NCBI GenBank assembly: GCA_002320815.1
Contig: DCLA01000053.1
Coordinates: 14,932-78,931 of the forward strand
Source: Myxococcales bacterium UBA1660
GTDB taxonomy: Bacteria > Myxococcota_A > Polyangia > Polyangiales > Houyiibacteriaceae
Direction: 5' to 3'
DNA length: 64,000 nt
The notes beneath the pieces are model-generated. The model was not told the origin of the DNA, ran no database searches, and worked only from the letters and a program-made list of their open reading frames with translations. This document shows, in pieces, positions 27,181-36,152 of this stretch; position 1 is the first letter of the stretch, and each line of letters opens with the position of its first letter. Position numbers and translations under genes: made by a program.

Positions 27181-28716
27181 TCAGGGCATCGGCTGGGAGC
27201 GCGGGTTCGGGCTGGCGTCCATGCGCGGCCAGCCGTCGCGCCAGGCGAGGCGATCGACCAGCGCCACGCGGCCGGGCGACCCGCCGACGCTACCGGCGAG
27301 CCAGGAGTGGTACACGTGGACCCACTCGCCGCTGGGACCCCGGACCACCGAGCCGTGGCCCGGTCCGCCGAACGCATGGTTCGAGGTGAGGATGGGATCG
27401 CCGAGCTTGGTGAAGGGCCCGGTGGGCGAGGTCGCGCGCGCCACGCCCGCCGCGTAGCGCGAGGTCGCGTACCCGTTCGCGCTGTAGAAGAGGTAGTAGT
27501 AGTCGCCCTCGTGGATCATCCACTGGCCCTCGACCAGGGCGCCCTCCCAGGAGCGATCGTTGGTCAGGATCTGGGTACGGGATCCGGTGAGCGAGAGCCC
27601 GTCGTCGGCCAGGGGCTGGATGTAGATCGGAGTCCGCTGCCCCACCGCGTTGCCGTCGACCTTCCAGGTGAGGAAGCGGCGGCCATCGGGCGCCTCGAAG
27701 AAGTGCGCGTCGATGACCCCGGGGTTCGGGTCGTAGACCAGCGGGTGCCCGATGTCGGTGTAGGGACCCAGCACGTCGTCGGCCCGGGCCGCGCCCACCG
27801 AGAGGTGCCCATCCGAGTGCCGCGCGCTGTAGTAGACCACCCAGTGGTCGCCCACCCGGTGGATCTCCGGGGCCCAGAAGTCCCGGGTGGCCCAGGTGGG
27901 GTTACCCGGGTTCCCCGAGGGGAAGACCCGGCCCGCGGTGGACCAGTGGACCAGGTCCGGCGAGGTGCGCATCACGAACCCGCCGGAGGTGCAGGCCATC
28001 ACGTACTGGTCCCCCGCGCGGGTCACGCCGGGGTCCGGACAGTCGGTGGGCACCACCGGGTTCGCGAAGAGACCGCCGCATTGCTCGTAGCGGAAGGCCA
28101 TGTCGCAGGTGCCGTCGAAGTGGGGAACCCAGCCGTTGGAGAGCGGCGCCGGCCGGGAGCTCCCGCTGCCCCCGCAGGTCCCATCCCAGGTCACCACGCC
28201 GTTCACGTCGTCGAAGTCGTTGGGGTGCCCGGGCGCGCGCAGCCACGAGGACCCGTAGCCGATGCGGGTGGTGCAGCGGTCGGGCGGCGAGTCCTCGCAC
28301 GCGCCGCTCACGTCGAGCGCGATGACGCAGGAGCCCACGCCCTCGAAGTAGGGCTGCCACCCGTTGCTCAAGGTGGCGAAGGAGTTCCCCGAGCCGTCCC
28401 GCTGGCAGGAGCCATCCCAGGTCACCCGGCCGTCGGTGACGTCGTAGTCGGTGGTGCGGTCCGGCGAGTGGATCCACGCCGACCCGTAGGTGATGTGGGT
28501 CCGGCAGGGCTCGGGCTCGGGCTCCGGGGCCCCCAGGTCGTCGGGCTCGGGGGTCCCGCCGTCTTCGAGCTCGGTGCCGCCGTCGTCGCCGGACGGGCCT
28601 CCGTCGCGCCGCCGCGACCCCCCGTCGACGGGCGCGGAGTCATCGGTGGCAGGGGTCCCCAACTCCTCGGAGCATCCGAGCGCGACCACGAGCAGACAAG
28701 CGAACCAGGTCTTCAT
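27181..28716 (-). CDS. GH43-family glycosidase lipoprotein with two N-terminal Cys-containing modules
   Basis: A 511-residue lipoprotein: signal MKTWFACLLVVALGC, then a Ser/Asp/Glu/Pro-rich spacer. Two tandem modules of about 68 residues follow (residues about 69-138 and 139-207), each with an IxYGSxW opening, VTWDG(S/T)C and LSNGWxPxF segments, probably carbohydrate-binding. The five-bladed GH43 domain fills the rest: CPDPGVT (general base Asp), VIDAHFF (pKa-modulating Asp) and WEGALVEG (acid Glu). GH43 enzymes cleave arabinans, xylans or similar plant polymers. The start at 28716 is chosen for the lipobox. Confidence 0.83.
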   Translation of the reverse strand: MKTWFACLLVVALGCSEELGTPATDDSAPVDGGSRRRDGGPSGDDGGTELEDGGTPEPDDLGAPEPEPEPCRTHITYGSAWIHSPDRTTDYDVTDGRVTWDGSCQRDGSGNSFATLSNGWQPYFEGVGSCVIALDVSGACEDSPPDRCTTRIGYGSSWLRAPGHPNDFDDVNGVVTWDGTCGGSGSSRPAPLSNGWVPHFDGTCDMAFRYEQCGGLFANPVVPTDCPDPGVTRAGDQYVMACTSGGFVMRTSPDLVHWSTAGRVFPSGNPGNPTWATRDFWAPEIHRVGDHWVVYYSARHSDGHLSVGAARADDVLGPYTDIGHPLVYDPNPGVIDAHFFEAPDGRRFLTWKVDGNAVGQRTPIYIQPLADDGLSLTGSRTQILTNDRSWEGALVEGQWMIHEGDYYYLFYSANGYATSRYAAGVARATSPTGPFTKLGDPILTSNHAFGGPGHGSVVRGPSGEWVHVYHSWLAGSVGGSPGRVALVDRLAWRDGWPRMDASPNPRSQPMP

Positions 28717-28861
28717 ATCCCGAGGTGACAGCAACGAGCGTGCCGTCCCCCGACGAGCCGAAAGCCCGCGGCGGGTCCGCGACGCCGCGTCCGACGCGCG
28801 CCTTCGCCCACCCGACGACCACTTCCTGAACACCCGCCGCTCACGAGCGGCAGCGACCCGC

Positions 28862-30570
28862 TCATTCGAAGAAGCAGGTGAACGCACCGGTCATCGAGCC
28901 GAGCGTCTGGGGCACGGCGGGGCGCACGCGGCGCAGGAGACAGTCGGACGAGCTCGCGTCGCCGTCCACCCGCAGCGAGACCCGCTCCCCCTCTTCGTAC
29001 CTCGCGAGGACTCGGTAGCGCCGCTGGGGACATGCCGCATTCACCGCTTCGAGGCGCTCCCCGAGGCTGCCCATCAAGATGCGATCCGAGGTCCCATCGG
29101 ACAGATGACAGTAGCGATAGGAGACCGTCGGGCCGCTGTCCTCGGAGGCCGTCGCCGACTCCGACCGGGCCCGTCGCGCTCTCCGTCGTCGCGCCGGGGC
29201 CCCCGATGAGGAGGCCTCGGAGCGGCTCCGATCGGCCTCGCCCGTCGGCTCTTCTGGCGCCTCGCCCTCGCCGTCCGTCGCCTCGTCGTCGGCCGGGCCC
29301 TGCGCGAGCAGTTCGCCCCCGGGCGGCTTGGGCTTCTCCACCACTTGGACCTGCGGCGGGATCACCAGGCGCTCCTCGGTCACCGGCGTCGGCGCCGCCG
29401 GAGCGTCCTGGGCCGACGGCGTCGCCGCGGCCGGGGGCTCCGCGGAGTCTCGGGTCAGTAGGAGCAGCGTCACCCCGAACGCGACCAGCGCCCCGACGAC
29501 CCCGGCCAGCACCCGGAGCAGGACCAGCCGCGACGGCCGCCGCGGTCCACGGCCCGCGGTGGTCATCGCCATCACGCCCTTCGACGAGGGCCCAGAACCC
29601 GGCGGCATCGACGAGCGCGGCGGCATCGACGAGCGCGGCGGCATCGACGAACGCGGCGGCATCGACGAACGCGGCGCGACGTGGGGCGCGACCGGTCGGT
29701 TCGAGGGTCGCGCCGGGATCGTGGCCGGCGGCCCGCTCGGCCGCGGCACCGGCGCGCCCCCGCTCGAGCTCGGCCGGTCCACTCCCGGCACCGACCCCGG
29801 CGCCCGGATCCCGCTGACCCGCCCGGGCGGCTTCGGCTCCGTGGTCGGGAAGAGGTCGTCCTCGTCGGTGTCCATCGCCCCGATGGCGAAGTCGACGAAG
29901 GTCGTCTTCTTGACCGGCCGCGGCTGGCTGGCGCGGAGCAGCGCGTTGCGGAAGGCGCCCGCGCTCGCGAAGCGGCGCGTCGGATCGTAGGCCAGCGCGG
30001 ACTCGACCACGTCGAAGAGCAGCGGGGGCAACGAGGGCGCCAGCGCACGCAGCGGCGCCGGCGGTCCCTGGGCGATCGCCCGGAGCGCTTCGTCCGGAGT
30101 CCCCGGGTACGCCGGGCGCCCCAGCAGCATCTCGTAGAGCAGCATCCCCGCGGCCCGGATGTCCGCACGCTCGTCCGCGGGAGCTCCTCGGATCACCTCC
30201 GGCGCGATGTAGCGCGGAGTTCCCAGGAGCGCTGGGCGCCGGTGGTCTGCATCCGCTGCGCGAGGGTCTCGCCCTCCAGGAGCTCCAGCGCCAGGAAGGG
30301 CTCGCCCGCCGCGGTGACCCCGGAGTCGAAGATCCGCACGATGTTCGGATGATCGAGTTGGGCCAGCACCGCGGCCTCGCGCAGGAAGCGCTCGCGCTCG
30401 CGCCGCGCCAAGAGCACCTTCAGCGCCACCATCCGGCCCAGGACCTGATGGCGCGCCCGATACACGCGGCCGAAACCTCCCGCTCCGATCTCCTCCAGGA
30501 TCTCGTAGCGATCGATCACCCGACCCGCAGACTGTGGCCCCCCATGCACGGCGCGCCGAGTGTAGGCCAT
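28862..30570 (-). pseudogene. Broken Ser/Thr protein kinase (internal deletion and frameshift)
   Basis: Two fragments of one membrane kinase. The 5' piece (30570-30193) has the N-lobe: DRYEILEEIGAGGFGRVY, VALKVL lysine, LALELLEGETLAQRMQ. It then reads out of frame to a stop. The second frame resumes at LLGTPRYIAPEVIRG (about 30220) and runs to 28862, giving the C-lobe, a Pro/Ser linker with four PPRSSM repeats, a membrane helix (LVLLRVLAGVVGALVAFGV) and an external C-terminus. The alpha-E helix, HRDLKPxN loop and DFG motif, about 55-60 residues, are absent, so even frame repair would not give an active kinase. Confidence 0.8.
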
Positions 30571-30628
30571 ACGGCCCCCCCGGCGAGCCGATTCCGTCCC
30601 GCGCGCGGGACGCGAAAGGCCCCCTCGG

Positions 30629-31555
30629 TCAGTCGGAGGAGACGCCGAAGACCCGCCGGTGCAGGGCCTCCGCCGCCGGCAACATCCCCAGCCCCGGATC
30701 CCCGAGCAGTCGGTCGTCGATCGCCGCCACCTGCCCCGAGCGACACGCGCGCAGCGGCGCGAAGGCCTCGCGCTCGCACAGGTCGCCCGCGGTGCCCGCC
30801 GGCACCACCAACCAATCGGGATCCATCCCGAGGAGCTGCTCGGTGTCGTAGCGCGGCCAGCCCCGGTGCCCGGCGTCGGCGGCGACGTCCCGGAGTCCCG
30901 CCGCGGTCAGCACGTCGTGGTAGCTGGTCCCCGCCGCGCCGCCGAAGAGCTGGTTGCCCCAGGCGCCCACGTAGACGCCTCCGGGTCGCGGCCCATCGGC
31001 GTCGGCGATGGCGTTCATCCGCTCGCGGAAGCGCGCCCCGAGCTGCTCGCCCCGCTCCGGCGCGCCGACCAAGCGGCCCAGGTCCGCCGCCGTGGCCACC
31101 ACCGCGTCCACTCCCGAAGCGGACCCGATGTCGAAGACCCGCAGCCCCGCTTCGCGCAGTCGCGCCACCCGGCGCGCCTCGGCCACGTTGGAGACCACCA
31201 GCACCTCGGGCGCCAGCGCGATCAACGTCTCCAGGTCCGCCAGGTCCTCGATGGTCTCGCGCCCCGCGTGCCGCCAAGGCGTCTCCGAGCTGCGCAGCGA
31301 CTCCCCGGTCACCGCCACCAGCCGCTCCGGCTCCAGGATCGCGTCGAGGATCTGGTCGCCCAGCGTCGTCCCGCTGGCCACCCGCGCGTAGCGCGCCACC
31401 GGCACCGCGGTCCCCGTCGCGTCCTCCACCGAGCCCGTCGCCACCACCGCCGCGCCGTCGCCGGAGTCCCGGAAGCGCAGCTCGAGCCCCCCGGCGAGCC
31501 CCAGCGCGAGCCCCAGACAGACCAAGGCCGCCCCGGCGTTGACCGCATCGATCAC
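30629..31555 (-). CDS. ABC transporter substrate-binding protein (haem/cobalamin/siderophore type)
   Basis: A 308-residue exported protein of the Fe3+/B12 binding family (class III, BtuF/HmuT-like). The N-terminal hydrophobic segment (AGAALVCLGLALGLAGG) exports it. Family landmarks are RYARVASGTTLGDQILDAI, LIALAPEVLVVSN and a late LLGMDPDWLVVPAG. No permease or ATPase is adjacent, so it is an orphan receptor. The ligand could be haem, cobamide or a siderophore. Confidence 0.78.
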   Translation of the reverse strand: MIDAVNAGAALVCLGLALGLAGGLELRFRDSGDGAAVVATGSVEDATGTAVPVARYARVASGTTLGDQILDAILEPERLVAVTGESLRSSETPWRHAGRETIEDLADLETLIALAPEVLVVSNVAEARRVARLREAGLRVFDIGSASGVDAVVATAADLGRLVGAPERGEQLGARFRERMNAIADADGPRPGGVYVGAWGNQLFGGAAGTSYHDVLTAAGLRDVAADAGHRGWPRYDTEQLLGMDPDWLVVPAGTAGDLCEREAFAPLRACRSGQVAAIDDRLLGDPGLGMLPAAEALHRRVFGVSSD

Positions 31556-31729
31556 TCGCCGAGCCTAGTGCGCGCCCTCGACCCGCGCGACCCGCGAGCC
31601 GGTCGTGGCGAGCCCCAGCGCCCATACGGCGTATGACGGCCGCGGGGGAGCGTGCCGCGGCGGCTCCGTAGAGCGGATGGACGGCGCGACGAGGCGTCGT
31701 CGACCTCATCCTCACGAACCGGAGATCCC

Positions 31730-32188
31730 ATGACTCACGAATCCCCCAAGACCGCTCTCGCCTGGACCCTGGCCCTCGGAGGCGGACTCGCCGCCGGCGC
31801 CAGCATGATGCTCTTCGAGCAGGGCATGGCGAAGGTCCTGCTGCCCGCGGCGCTGATCGTCATCGCCGCCTTCGCCTCCACCTTCCTGACCAGCGTCCGC
31901 AAGCGCACCGCCGCCCTCGCCTGGCTCGGCGGCGGACTCCTCGCGGGCGTCGCCGCGTCGGTCGGTCGCTACCTCGAGCTGAGCGGAGCGGCCGAAGCGA
32001 TGGCCGGAGCCGGCGCGAGCGCCGAAGAGGTCGCCGTGTTGACCGACGCGGCGCTCGCCGACGCCAAGCTGGGCCTCACGGCGGTGGTCTTCGGAGTCCT
32101 CGCGTTCGTCCTGGCGATCGTTCCCCTGGTCCTCGGCGCGGTCGCCCGACGAAAGCCGGCCACGACCCCGCTCGGCGCTCGCCCCTGA
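31730..32188 (+). CDS. Four-helix membrane protein (hypothetical)
   Basis: A 152-residue integral membrane protein; ATG 31730 follows GGAG. Four hydrophobic helices are visible (LAWTLALGGGLAAGASMM, VLLPAALIVIAAFASTF, LAWLGGGLLAGVAASVG, LTAVVFGVLAFVLAIVPLVLGAV), with a short amphipathic loop between helices 3 and 4. No family is recognised. It lies 21 bp upstream of a TetR regulator in the same direction. Confidence 0.65.
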   Translation: MTHESPKTALAWTLALGGGLAAGASMMLFEQGMAKVLLPAALIVIAAFASTFLTSVRKRTAALAWLGGGLLAGVAASVGRYLELSGAAEAMAGAGASAEEVAVLTDAALADAKLGLTAVVFGVLAFVLAIVPLVLGAVARRKPATTPLGARP

Positions 32189-32209
32189 GGTATCCTCGCG
32201 ACGCCCCGG

Positions 32210-32794
32210 ATGGACACCCACGACAAGATCCTCGAGGCCGCCCAGCAGCTCGTCGAAGAGCAGGGGCGGCACTCGCTCTCCTTCCGCAAGGTCGCCGAGC
32301 GGGCGGGAGTGAGCGTGGGCAGCGTCCAGTACTACTTCTCCGCGATGGAGCAGCTCGTCGACGCGCTGACCGATCCCTGGCACGAGGGGCTCGACCGGAT
32401 CCTGCGGGAGACGATGGTCGCGCTCCCCGCCGCGGAAGACCGACAGGAGCTCCTGGTCGAGATGTGTCTTCGGATCCACCGCCTCGCGGTGGAACACCGC
32501 GAGCTCCTCCTGACTCGTCATCTCGACACGCTCCAGCGCGGCGAGCTCCTCGCCCGACGACGCCAGCCGGCCTTCCGCGCGCTCGAGCAAGGCGCCAAGA
32601 TGGCCGCCGCCCTCGTGGGCGGCGACCCGGAGCGCTGGCGCCTCACGATGATGGGCATCGAGCACCTGCTCGTGGGCTTCGCGCTCTCCGACCGCGCCGC
32701 CGAGACCGGGAGCGACGCCGCGGCCGTGGAGGCCTTCCTGCGCGACGCGATCCTCGGCATGGGCCGCCGGGCCCTCGCCCTCGACGAGTCGTGA
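32210..32794 (+). CDS. TetR-family transcriptional regulator
   Basis: A 194-residue one-component regulator. The HTH is at residues 6-50: DKILEAAQQLVEEQG, then LSFRKVAERAGVSVGSVQYYFS, the conserved recognition helix with YYF. The C-terminal helical domain binds an unknown ligand. It probably forms an operon with the small membrane protein upstream. It is also a candidate for binding the TCACA-N5-TGTGA sites at 18584-18630, but this is only a proximity guess. Confidence 0.88.
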   Translation: MDTHDKILEAAQQLVEEQGRHSLSFRKVAERAGVSVGSVQYYFSAMEQLVDALTDPWHEGLDRILRETMVALPAAEDRQELLVEMCLRIHRLAVEHRELLLTRHLDTLQRGELLARRRQPAFRALEQGAKMAAALVGGDPERWRLTMMGIEHLLVGFALSDRAAETGSDAAAVEAFLRDAILGMGRRALALDES

Positions 32795-32849
32795 TCGAGC
32801 GCCGAGGGACTCGGCTGGACGCGAGGGGTCGCGACCCTACAGACGGCCC

Positions 32850-33056
32850 ATGTCCGAGAACACCTACAAGATGATCAAGCTCGCTGGCTCCTCCACGGAC
32901 TCCATCGAGGACGCCATCCAGAACGCCATCACCAAGTCCGGCGAGTCCATCGACCACCTCCGCTGGTTCGAGGTCCAGGAGACCCGCGGCCACATCGAGA
33001 ACGGCAAGGTCGCCCACTACCAGGTGGTCATCGAAGTCGGCTTCACCATCGAGTGA
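32850..33056 (+). CDS. Dodecin
   Basis: A 68-residue flavin-storage protein that assembles into a hollow dodecamer and sequesters FMN or riboflavin pairs. The whole family pattern is present: YKMIKLAGSSTDSIEDAIQ, the flavin-stacking Trp in LRWFEVQETRG and the last strand VAHYQVVIEVGF. A hairpin at 33163-33188 lies downstream. It is the last chromosomal gene before the island boundary. Confidence 0.93.
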   Translation: MSENTYKMIKLAGSSTDSIEDAIQNAITKSGESIDHLRWFEVQETRGHIENGKVAHYQVVIEVGFTIE

Positions 33057-33162
33057 CGCGCCGGGGCGCGCCCCCGTGCGCCCCGACCGCCCCCTGGCCC
33101 ACAGCTCGCCGGCGGTCGCGATGCGGCGAGCCCCGAGCGTACGCGGGCCCGAAAAAGCAAAA

Positions 33163-33188
33163 GCCCCGCGGAATCGCGAGGCTTTCTT
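33163..33188. terminator. Terminator left of the island (original tRNA-Phe terminator)
   Basis: GCCCCGCG (33163-33170), loop GAAT and CGCGAGGC (33175-33182) form an 8-bp stem with one mismatch, followed by TTTCTT on the plus strand and preceded by a run that reads TTTTGCTTTTTC on the minus strand. It can end dodecin transcription. On the minus strand it sits where the tRNA-Phe terminator would have been before island insertion. Confidence 0.6.
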
Positions 33189-33189
33189 G

Positions 33190-33236
33190 GGTGCCCAGAG
33201 GCGGAATCGAACCGTCGACACGGGGATTTTCAATCC
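33190..33236 (-). repeat. Left attachment site: duplicated 3' fragment of tRNA-Phe
   Basis: These 47 bases are identical to 47554-47600, the 3' part of the intact tRNA-Phe gene from the anticodon region to the encoded CCA. The 5' part of the tRNA is missing here, so it is not a gene. It is in the same orientation as the intact copy, as expected for att sites left by integration into a tRNA 3' end. Confidence 0.88.
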
Positions 33237-33333
33237 AGGGCGAGGGGGCGAAGAAGTCAAGGCATTCCAAGTGGTTGGAGCGGCTGGAGTGAGCTGCTGT
33301 GTCTGTCTGCGTGACAGGCGGGGAGCGCCCGAC

Positions 33334-33903
33334 TCAGTCGTGCCTCCCGTCGCCCCGCGCGTAGAAGCGAATCAGACAGGCGTGAAGCAGGACCCAGGCG
33401 TGGGTCTGCATGCGCGCTACGATCCTGGCGTGGGTTCCGACCGCTCCGCGGTGCAACGTCACGGGTTGAAGGAAGCTACCCAGCCGGTGAAGCTCGTCGC
33501 CACCTGGCCACGGCGGCACATAGAAGCCGCGGAACGCATCGTACTGCTTCAGCTGGGAGAGGCGCTCCTTGCCGACCTCGTTCGCGGTACCGAGAACGGC
33601 CAGAGGTACGACCTGGGTCCACTCCACCTCTTCGATGGCTCGGTCCGAGTCACATGAGTTGCCGACCACGAGCCAGTGCTCGCGCTCATCCGTGAGAGCC
33701 GGGACGCCGTCGTCTGCAATCACCGGGACAGAAGCCGGCAGTTCGAGAATATCCCCGTGGCAGGGCTGAGGAAGCCGGTCGTCCCGAAGATCCGCCAGGG
33801 ACCAGAATCTCGAACCGAGATCGTCGGCCGTCGCCAGTTGCCGAATGTAGTCGACCAGCCCCTCGAAGTCGTGGATGGGCGGCCAGCGATCCCCCTCCGC
33901 CAT
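33334..33903 (-). CDS. Hypothetical protein, third gene of TIGR04255-linked cassette
   Basis: A 189-residue cytoplasmic protein without signal or membrane segment. The central stretch HGDILELPASVPVI...EHWLVVGNSCDSD...VVPL recalls the strand order of PemK/MazF-like SH3 barrels (GDI, LVV-N, VPL), but toxin catalytic residues cannot be assigned, so this is only a hint. Its ATG is one base after the stop of the upstream gene, so it is translationally coupled. No known family was recognised with confidence. Confidence 0.65.
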   Translation of the reverse strand: MAEGDRWPPIHDFEGLVDYIRQLATADDLGSRFWSLADLRDDRLPQPCHGDILELPASVPVIADDGVPALTDEREHWLVVGNSCDSDRAIEEVEWTQVVPLAVLGTANEVGKERLSQLKQYDAFRGFYVPPWPGGDELHRLGSFLQPVTLHRGAVGTHARIVARMQTHAWVLLHACLIRFYARGDGRHD

Positions 33904-33904
33904 G

Positions 33905-34231
33905 CTACTTCTTCAAACGCCGCTCCAACGGCTTACGCACCGCTAGACCCTTGGTGTGCTTGGACAGAAGCTCGTCCACCAGCGCGTTGCCGGCATCGGT
34001 CGTCGGGAGGAGGGCCACCTTTTCGATCACCGACGCCGCTTCATGGACGACATCGCATGGGTTGGGTGCGGCGTGAAGTGCTCCAGTACCCGTCTCGACC
34101 ACCAGCGGCTTGAGATCGGAGGGCAGCGGTGTGCCCGTCGAGCCAGTGATCGAGTACTCGATCCTCTGCGGGCCTGGGGACGTGGCCGGAACGTAGGAGC
34201 CATGAGCAAACGCCAACATCTTCTCCTTCAT
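33905..34231 (-). CDS. Hypothetical protein, middle gene of TIGR04255-linked cassette
   Basis: A 108-residue protein. The ATG at 34231 overlaps the upstream stop as ATGA; an ATG at 34255 would extend it by eight residues. The start reads MKEKMLAFAHGSYVPATSPG, and the tail is very basic (KPLERRLKK). There is no recognisable domain. Tight coupling on both sides suggests a subunit or partner of the flanking proteins. Confidence 0.6.
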   Translation of the reverse strand: MKEKMLAFAHGSYVPATSPGPQRIEYSITGSTGTPLPSDLKPLVVETGTGALHAAPNPCDVVHEAASVIEKVALLPTTDAGNALVDELLSKHTKGLAVRKPLERRLKK

Positions 34232-34992
34232 TTCCTCGTCCCTTCTCTCATCCAACGCAAAAGCTCGGGCCCGGCCGCAGTGCGGAACACGCTGAAGATG
34301 TCCCCTGCAAAGCGCATGAGCGTGTCTTGGATAGCATCGACGTCCAGGTCTTGCTCAGCGTACCGGTCGATGTCGAGTCGGAAGCGCGCCTCGCGCTCCG
34401 GCTCGGGCACCATCCCATAACGCAGAGTCAGTCGGCCACCATCCAAACCTCCCGAGAACTCCGAGCCGAACGAAATTCCCTCGAGATCAGCCAGTCCGCA
34501 GGGCACGTGGATGAAATCGGGTGCGACCAGGTCGCCCCAAGCCACCTCGGTCTGCAGGTCGGCGCCGATCCGCTTCCGGTCGAGGAGGTTCACGTAGCGT
34601 AGACCGAGCCGTAGCGGGCTAACCGGGTCATAGACCGCGCGGAGCGCCTTCATGACCGCAGCGAAATCGCCTAGCAGTGCGTCCCGCTCGATGTGAGCCC
34701 GTGTCTCGAGGGCAACCGCGTGGGTGCTCAGAAACACCGTGCCGCTGGCGTCCTTCGTCTGGAACCGGAACTCACGTTCGTTCCGTGTGCGCACTCCCAG
34801 GGCGGGATTGATCTCGAAGGACTGCGTCTCCTGCACCTCAAACTTGGGGAAGCGCCCGCGAATGCCGTCCTGGAAGTCGGCTACGCGGTCGCCCACCTTG
34901 AGGATCGGGTCGAACCGCAGCTGCACGATCACCGCTTCGAGAGGGTTCCGTGGATAGGTTCGATGGTCGTGGTCGGGAAGGCGCCAGGCCAT
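34228..34992 (-). CDS. TIGR04255-family protein
   Basis: A 254-residue protein matching the sporadically distributed TIGR04255 family: opening YPRNPLEAVIVQLRFDP, central VSPLRLGLRYVNLLDRKRI, and late FRLDIDRYAEQDLDVDAIQD. The family has no established biochemical function and is usually found in variable regions. It is the first gene of a coupled three-gene minus-strand operon at the left end of the island. Confidence 0.75.
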   Translation of the reverse strand: MAWRLPDHDHRTYPRNPLEAVIVQLRFDPILKVGDRVADFQDGIRGRFPKFEVQETQSFEINPALGVRTRNEREFRFQTKDASGTVFLSTHAVALETRAHIERDALLGDFAAVMKALRAVYDPVSPLRLGLRYVNLLDRKRIGADLQTEVAWGDLVAPDFIHVPCGLADLEGISFGSEFSGGLDGGRLTLRYGMVPEPEREARFRLDIDRYAEQDLDVDAIQDTLMRFAGDIFSVFRTAAGPELLRWMREGTRK

Positions 34993-35211
34993 GAGGCCTC
35001 CGTATCATGCCAACAACCGGGATCGCGGTCCATTCCGGCAGGCATCGACCACATTGCCGACGAGCGGGAACGGCGCGCGCTCGGAGGACGACCATGATGC
35101 CCCGACCAGCTCCCGTCCCTGCCGTAGGCCTCAGATGCCCCCGCCCCTGCCGTGGGATTGGGTCTGGGACCCTGCCCACCTCATGGTGAAGGGTCCATTG
35201 CGACCGGAACG

Positions 35212-36123
35212 TCAGTCGTTGCCAGCCTTGTCTTCTTCCGCTGTCCCGGTTCTCACCACCTCCGCCTCGATCGGTGGCTGGCCTGCATGGTTCTCCATGT
35301 CCGGTTCGTCCGACGGAGCCGGATGTGGATCGCCTTCGGTAGTGACCCTCTCGCTGTCGGGAACGCCGGAGTGCTCGGCCGTCGTCTCGGGAAGGGTCGA
35401 TGGGTGGTCGGAGGACGACGACTCCTGAGGGTGGTCATGGCTCTGCCCCGGCGCGGGTGCGTTCGGATCTGACTCGGCTTCCTTGGAGCCCGTTGGAGGG
35501 GCTTCGAAATCTAGCTGTGAGGCCAGGGGCTCGTGAAGCCAGAAGACGTGATCGCCACCATCGAGAATCAATGCACCGGTCATCTCCGGCACAGGCCACC
35601 ACTCGCCATCCGCTTCGAAGCAGACGTCCTCCACGTAGAGCTGCGTGCCCTCAGTGTCGGCCTTCGAGAAGTAGCCGTAGAAGGTCCGGCCCTCCCAGCT
35701 GAACGTGACCTGCATGCTCTGCGTGTCTCCGAAGAGTTCGTCCCAAGGCGTTCGGGAGCCGGGCCGAATCACGCCGAGGAACTGGAGAACACCTTGCGCC
35801 CATACCGCACGACGCGCGAGGACCCCGAGTCCGAGCGCGGTTAGCCACGGTCCGACGAAGAGGTGCGCCGTGAGAATCGCGGCGTCGGACCACCTGAGAT
35901 CGCCTGCCAGCGAAGCATCCAACGCCCCGGTCAGACGGGCCGCGTTGAGGAGAGCCGCGAGACCGCTCGCTGCCGACCAGACAAAGATGCTGCCAAGCCG
36001 GTACTCCTTGAAGCTCTCGGGCCGAAGCCCTGCGACGGAGAGCCAGGTGCGCGACGCCACGATGCCCGGAAGCATCGCGACGGCGAAAATCACCAGAGCG
36101 TCTACTGACGAGGGGCTGGGCAC
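35212..36123 (-). CDS. DUF6338-like membrane protein
   Basis: A 303-residue protein with GTG start. There are three likely membrane helices in the first 110 residues (ALVIFAVAMLPGIVASR, FVWSAASGLAALLNAA, LTAHLFVGPWLTALGLGVLA). A beta-rich cytoplasmic domain follows: RTPWDELFG, VTFSWEGRTFYGYFSKAD, TQLYVEDVCFEADG and WPVPEMTGALIL, a pattern remembered from DUF6338. The last 90 residues are Ser/Glu/Pro-rich and disordered. The role is unknown. It is divergent from the two small ORFs by only 29 bp. Confidence 0.65.
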   Translation of the reverse strand: MPSPSSVDALVIFAVAMLPGIVASRTWLSVAGLRPESFKEYRLGSIFVWSAASGLAALLNAARLTGALDASLAGDLRWSDAAILTAHLFVGPWLTALGLGVLARRAVWAQGVLQFLGVIRPGSRTPWDELFGDTQSMQVTFSWEGRTFYGYFSKADTEGTQLYVEDVCFEADGEWWPVPEMTGALILDGGDHVFWLHEPLASQLDFEAPPTGSKEAESDPNAPAPGQSHDHPQESSSSDHPSTLPETTAEHSGVPDSERVTTEGDPHPAPSDEPDMENHAGQPPIEAEVVRTGTAEEDKAGND

Positions 36124-36152
36124 GGATCTGCTGGTACACTACTACGCCGCCT

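Noticed and set aside
29601..29672. CRISPR array
   Set aside because: The 18-bp units are contiguous, with no spacers, and encode an in-frame hexapeptide repeat.
33190..33236. A second tRNA-Phe gene
   Set aside because: Only the 3' part is present. The acceptor 5' strand and D-arm are missing, so it is an att duplication and not a functional tRNA.
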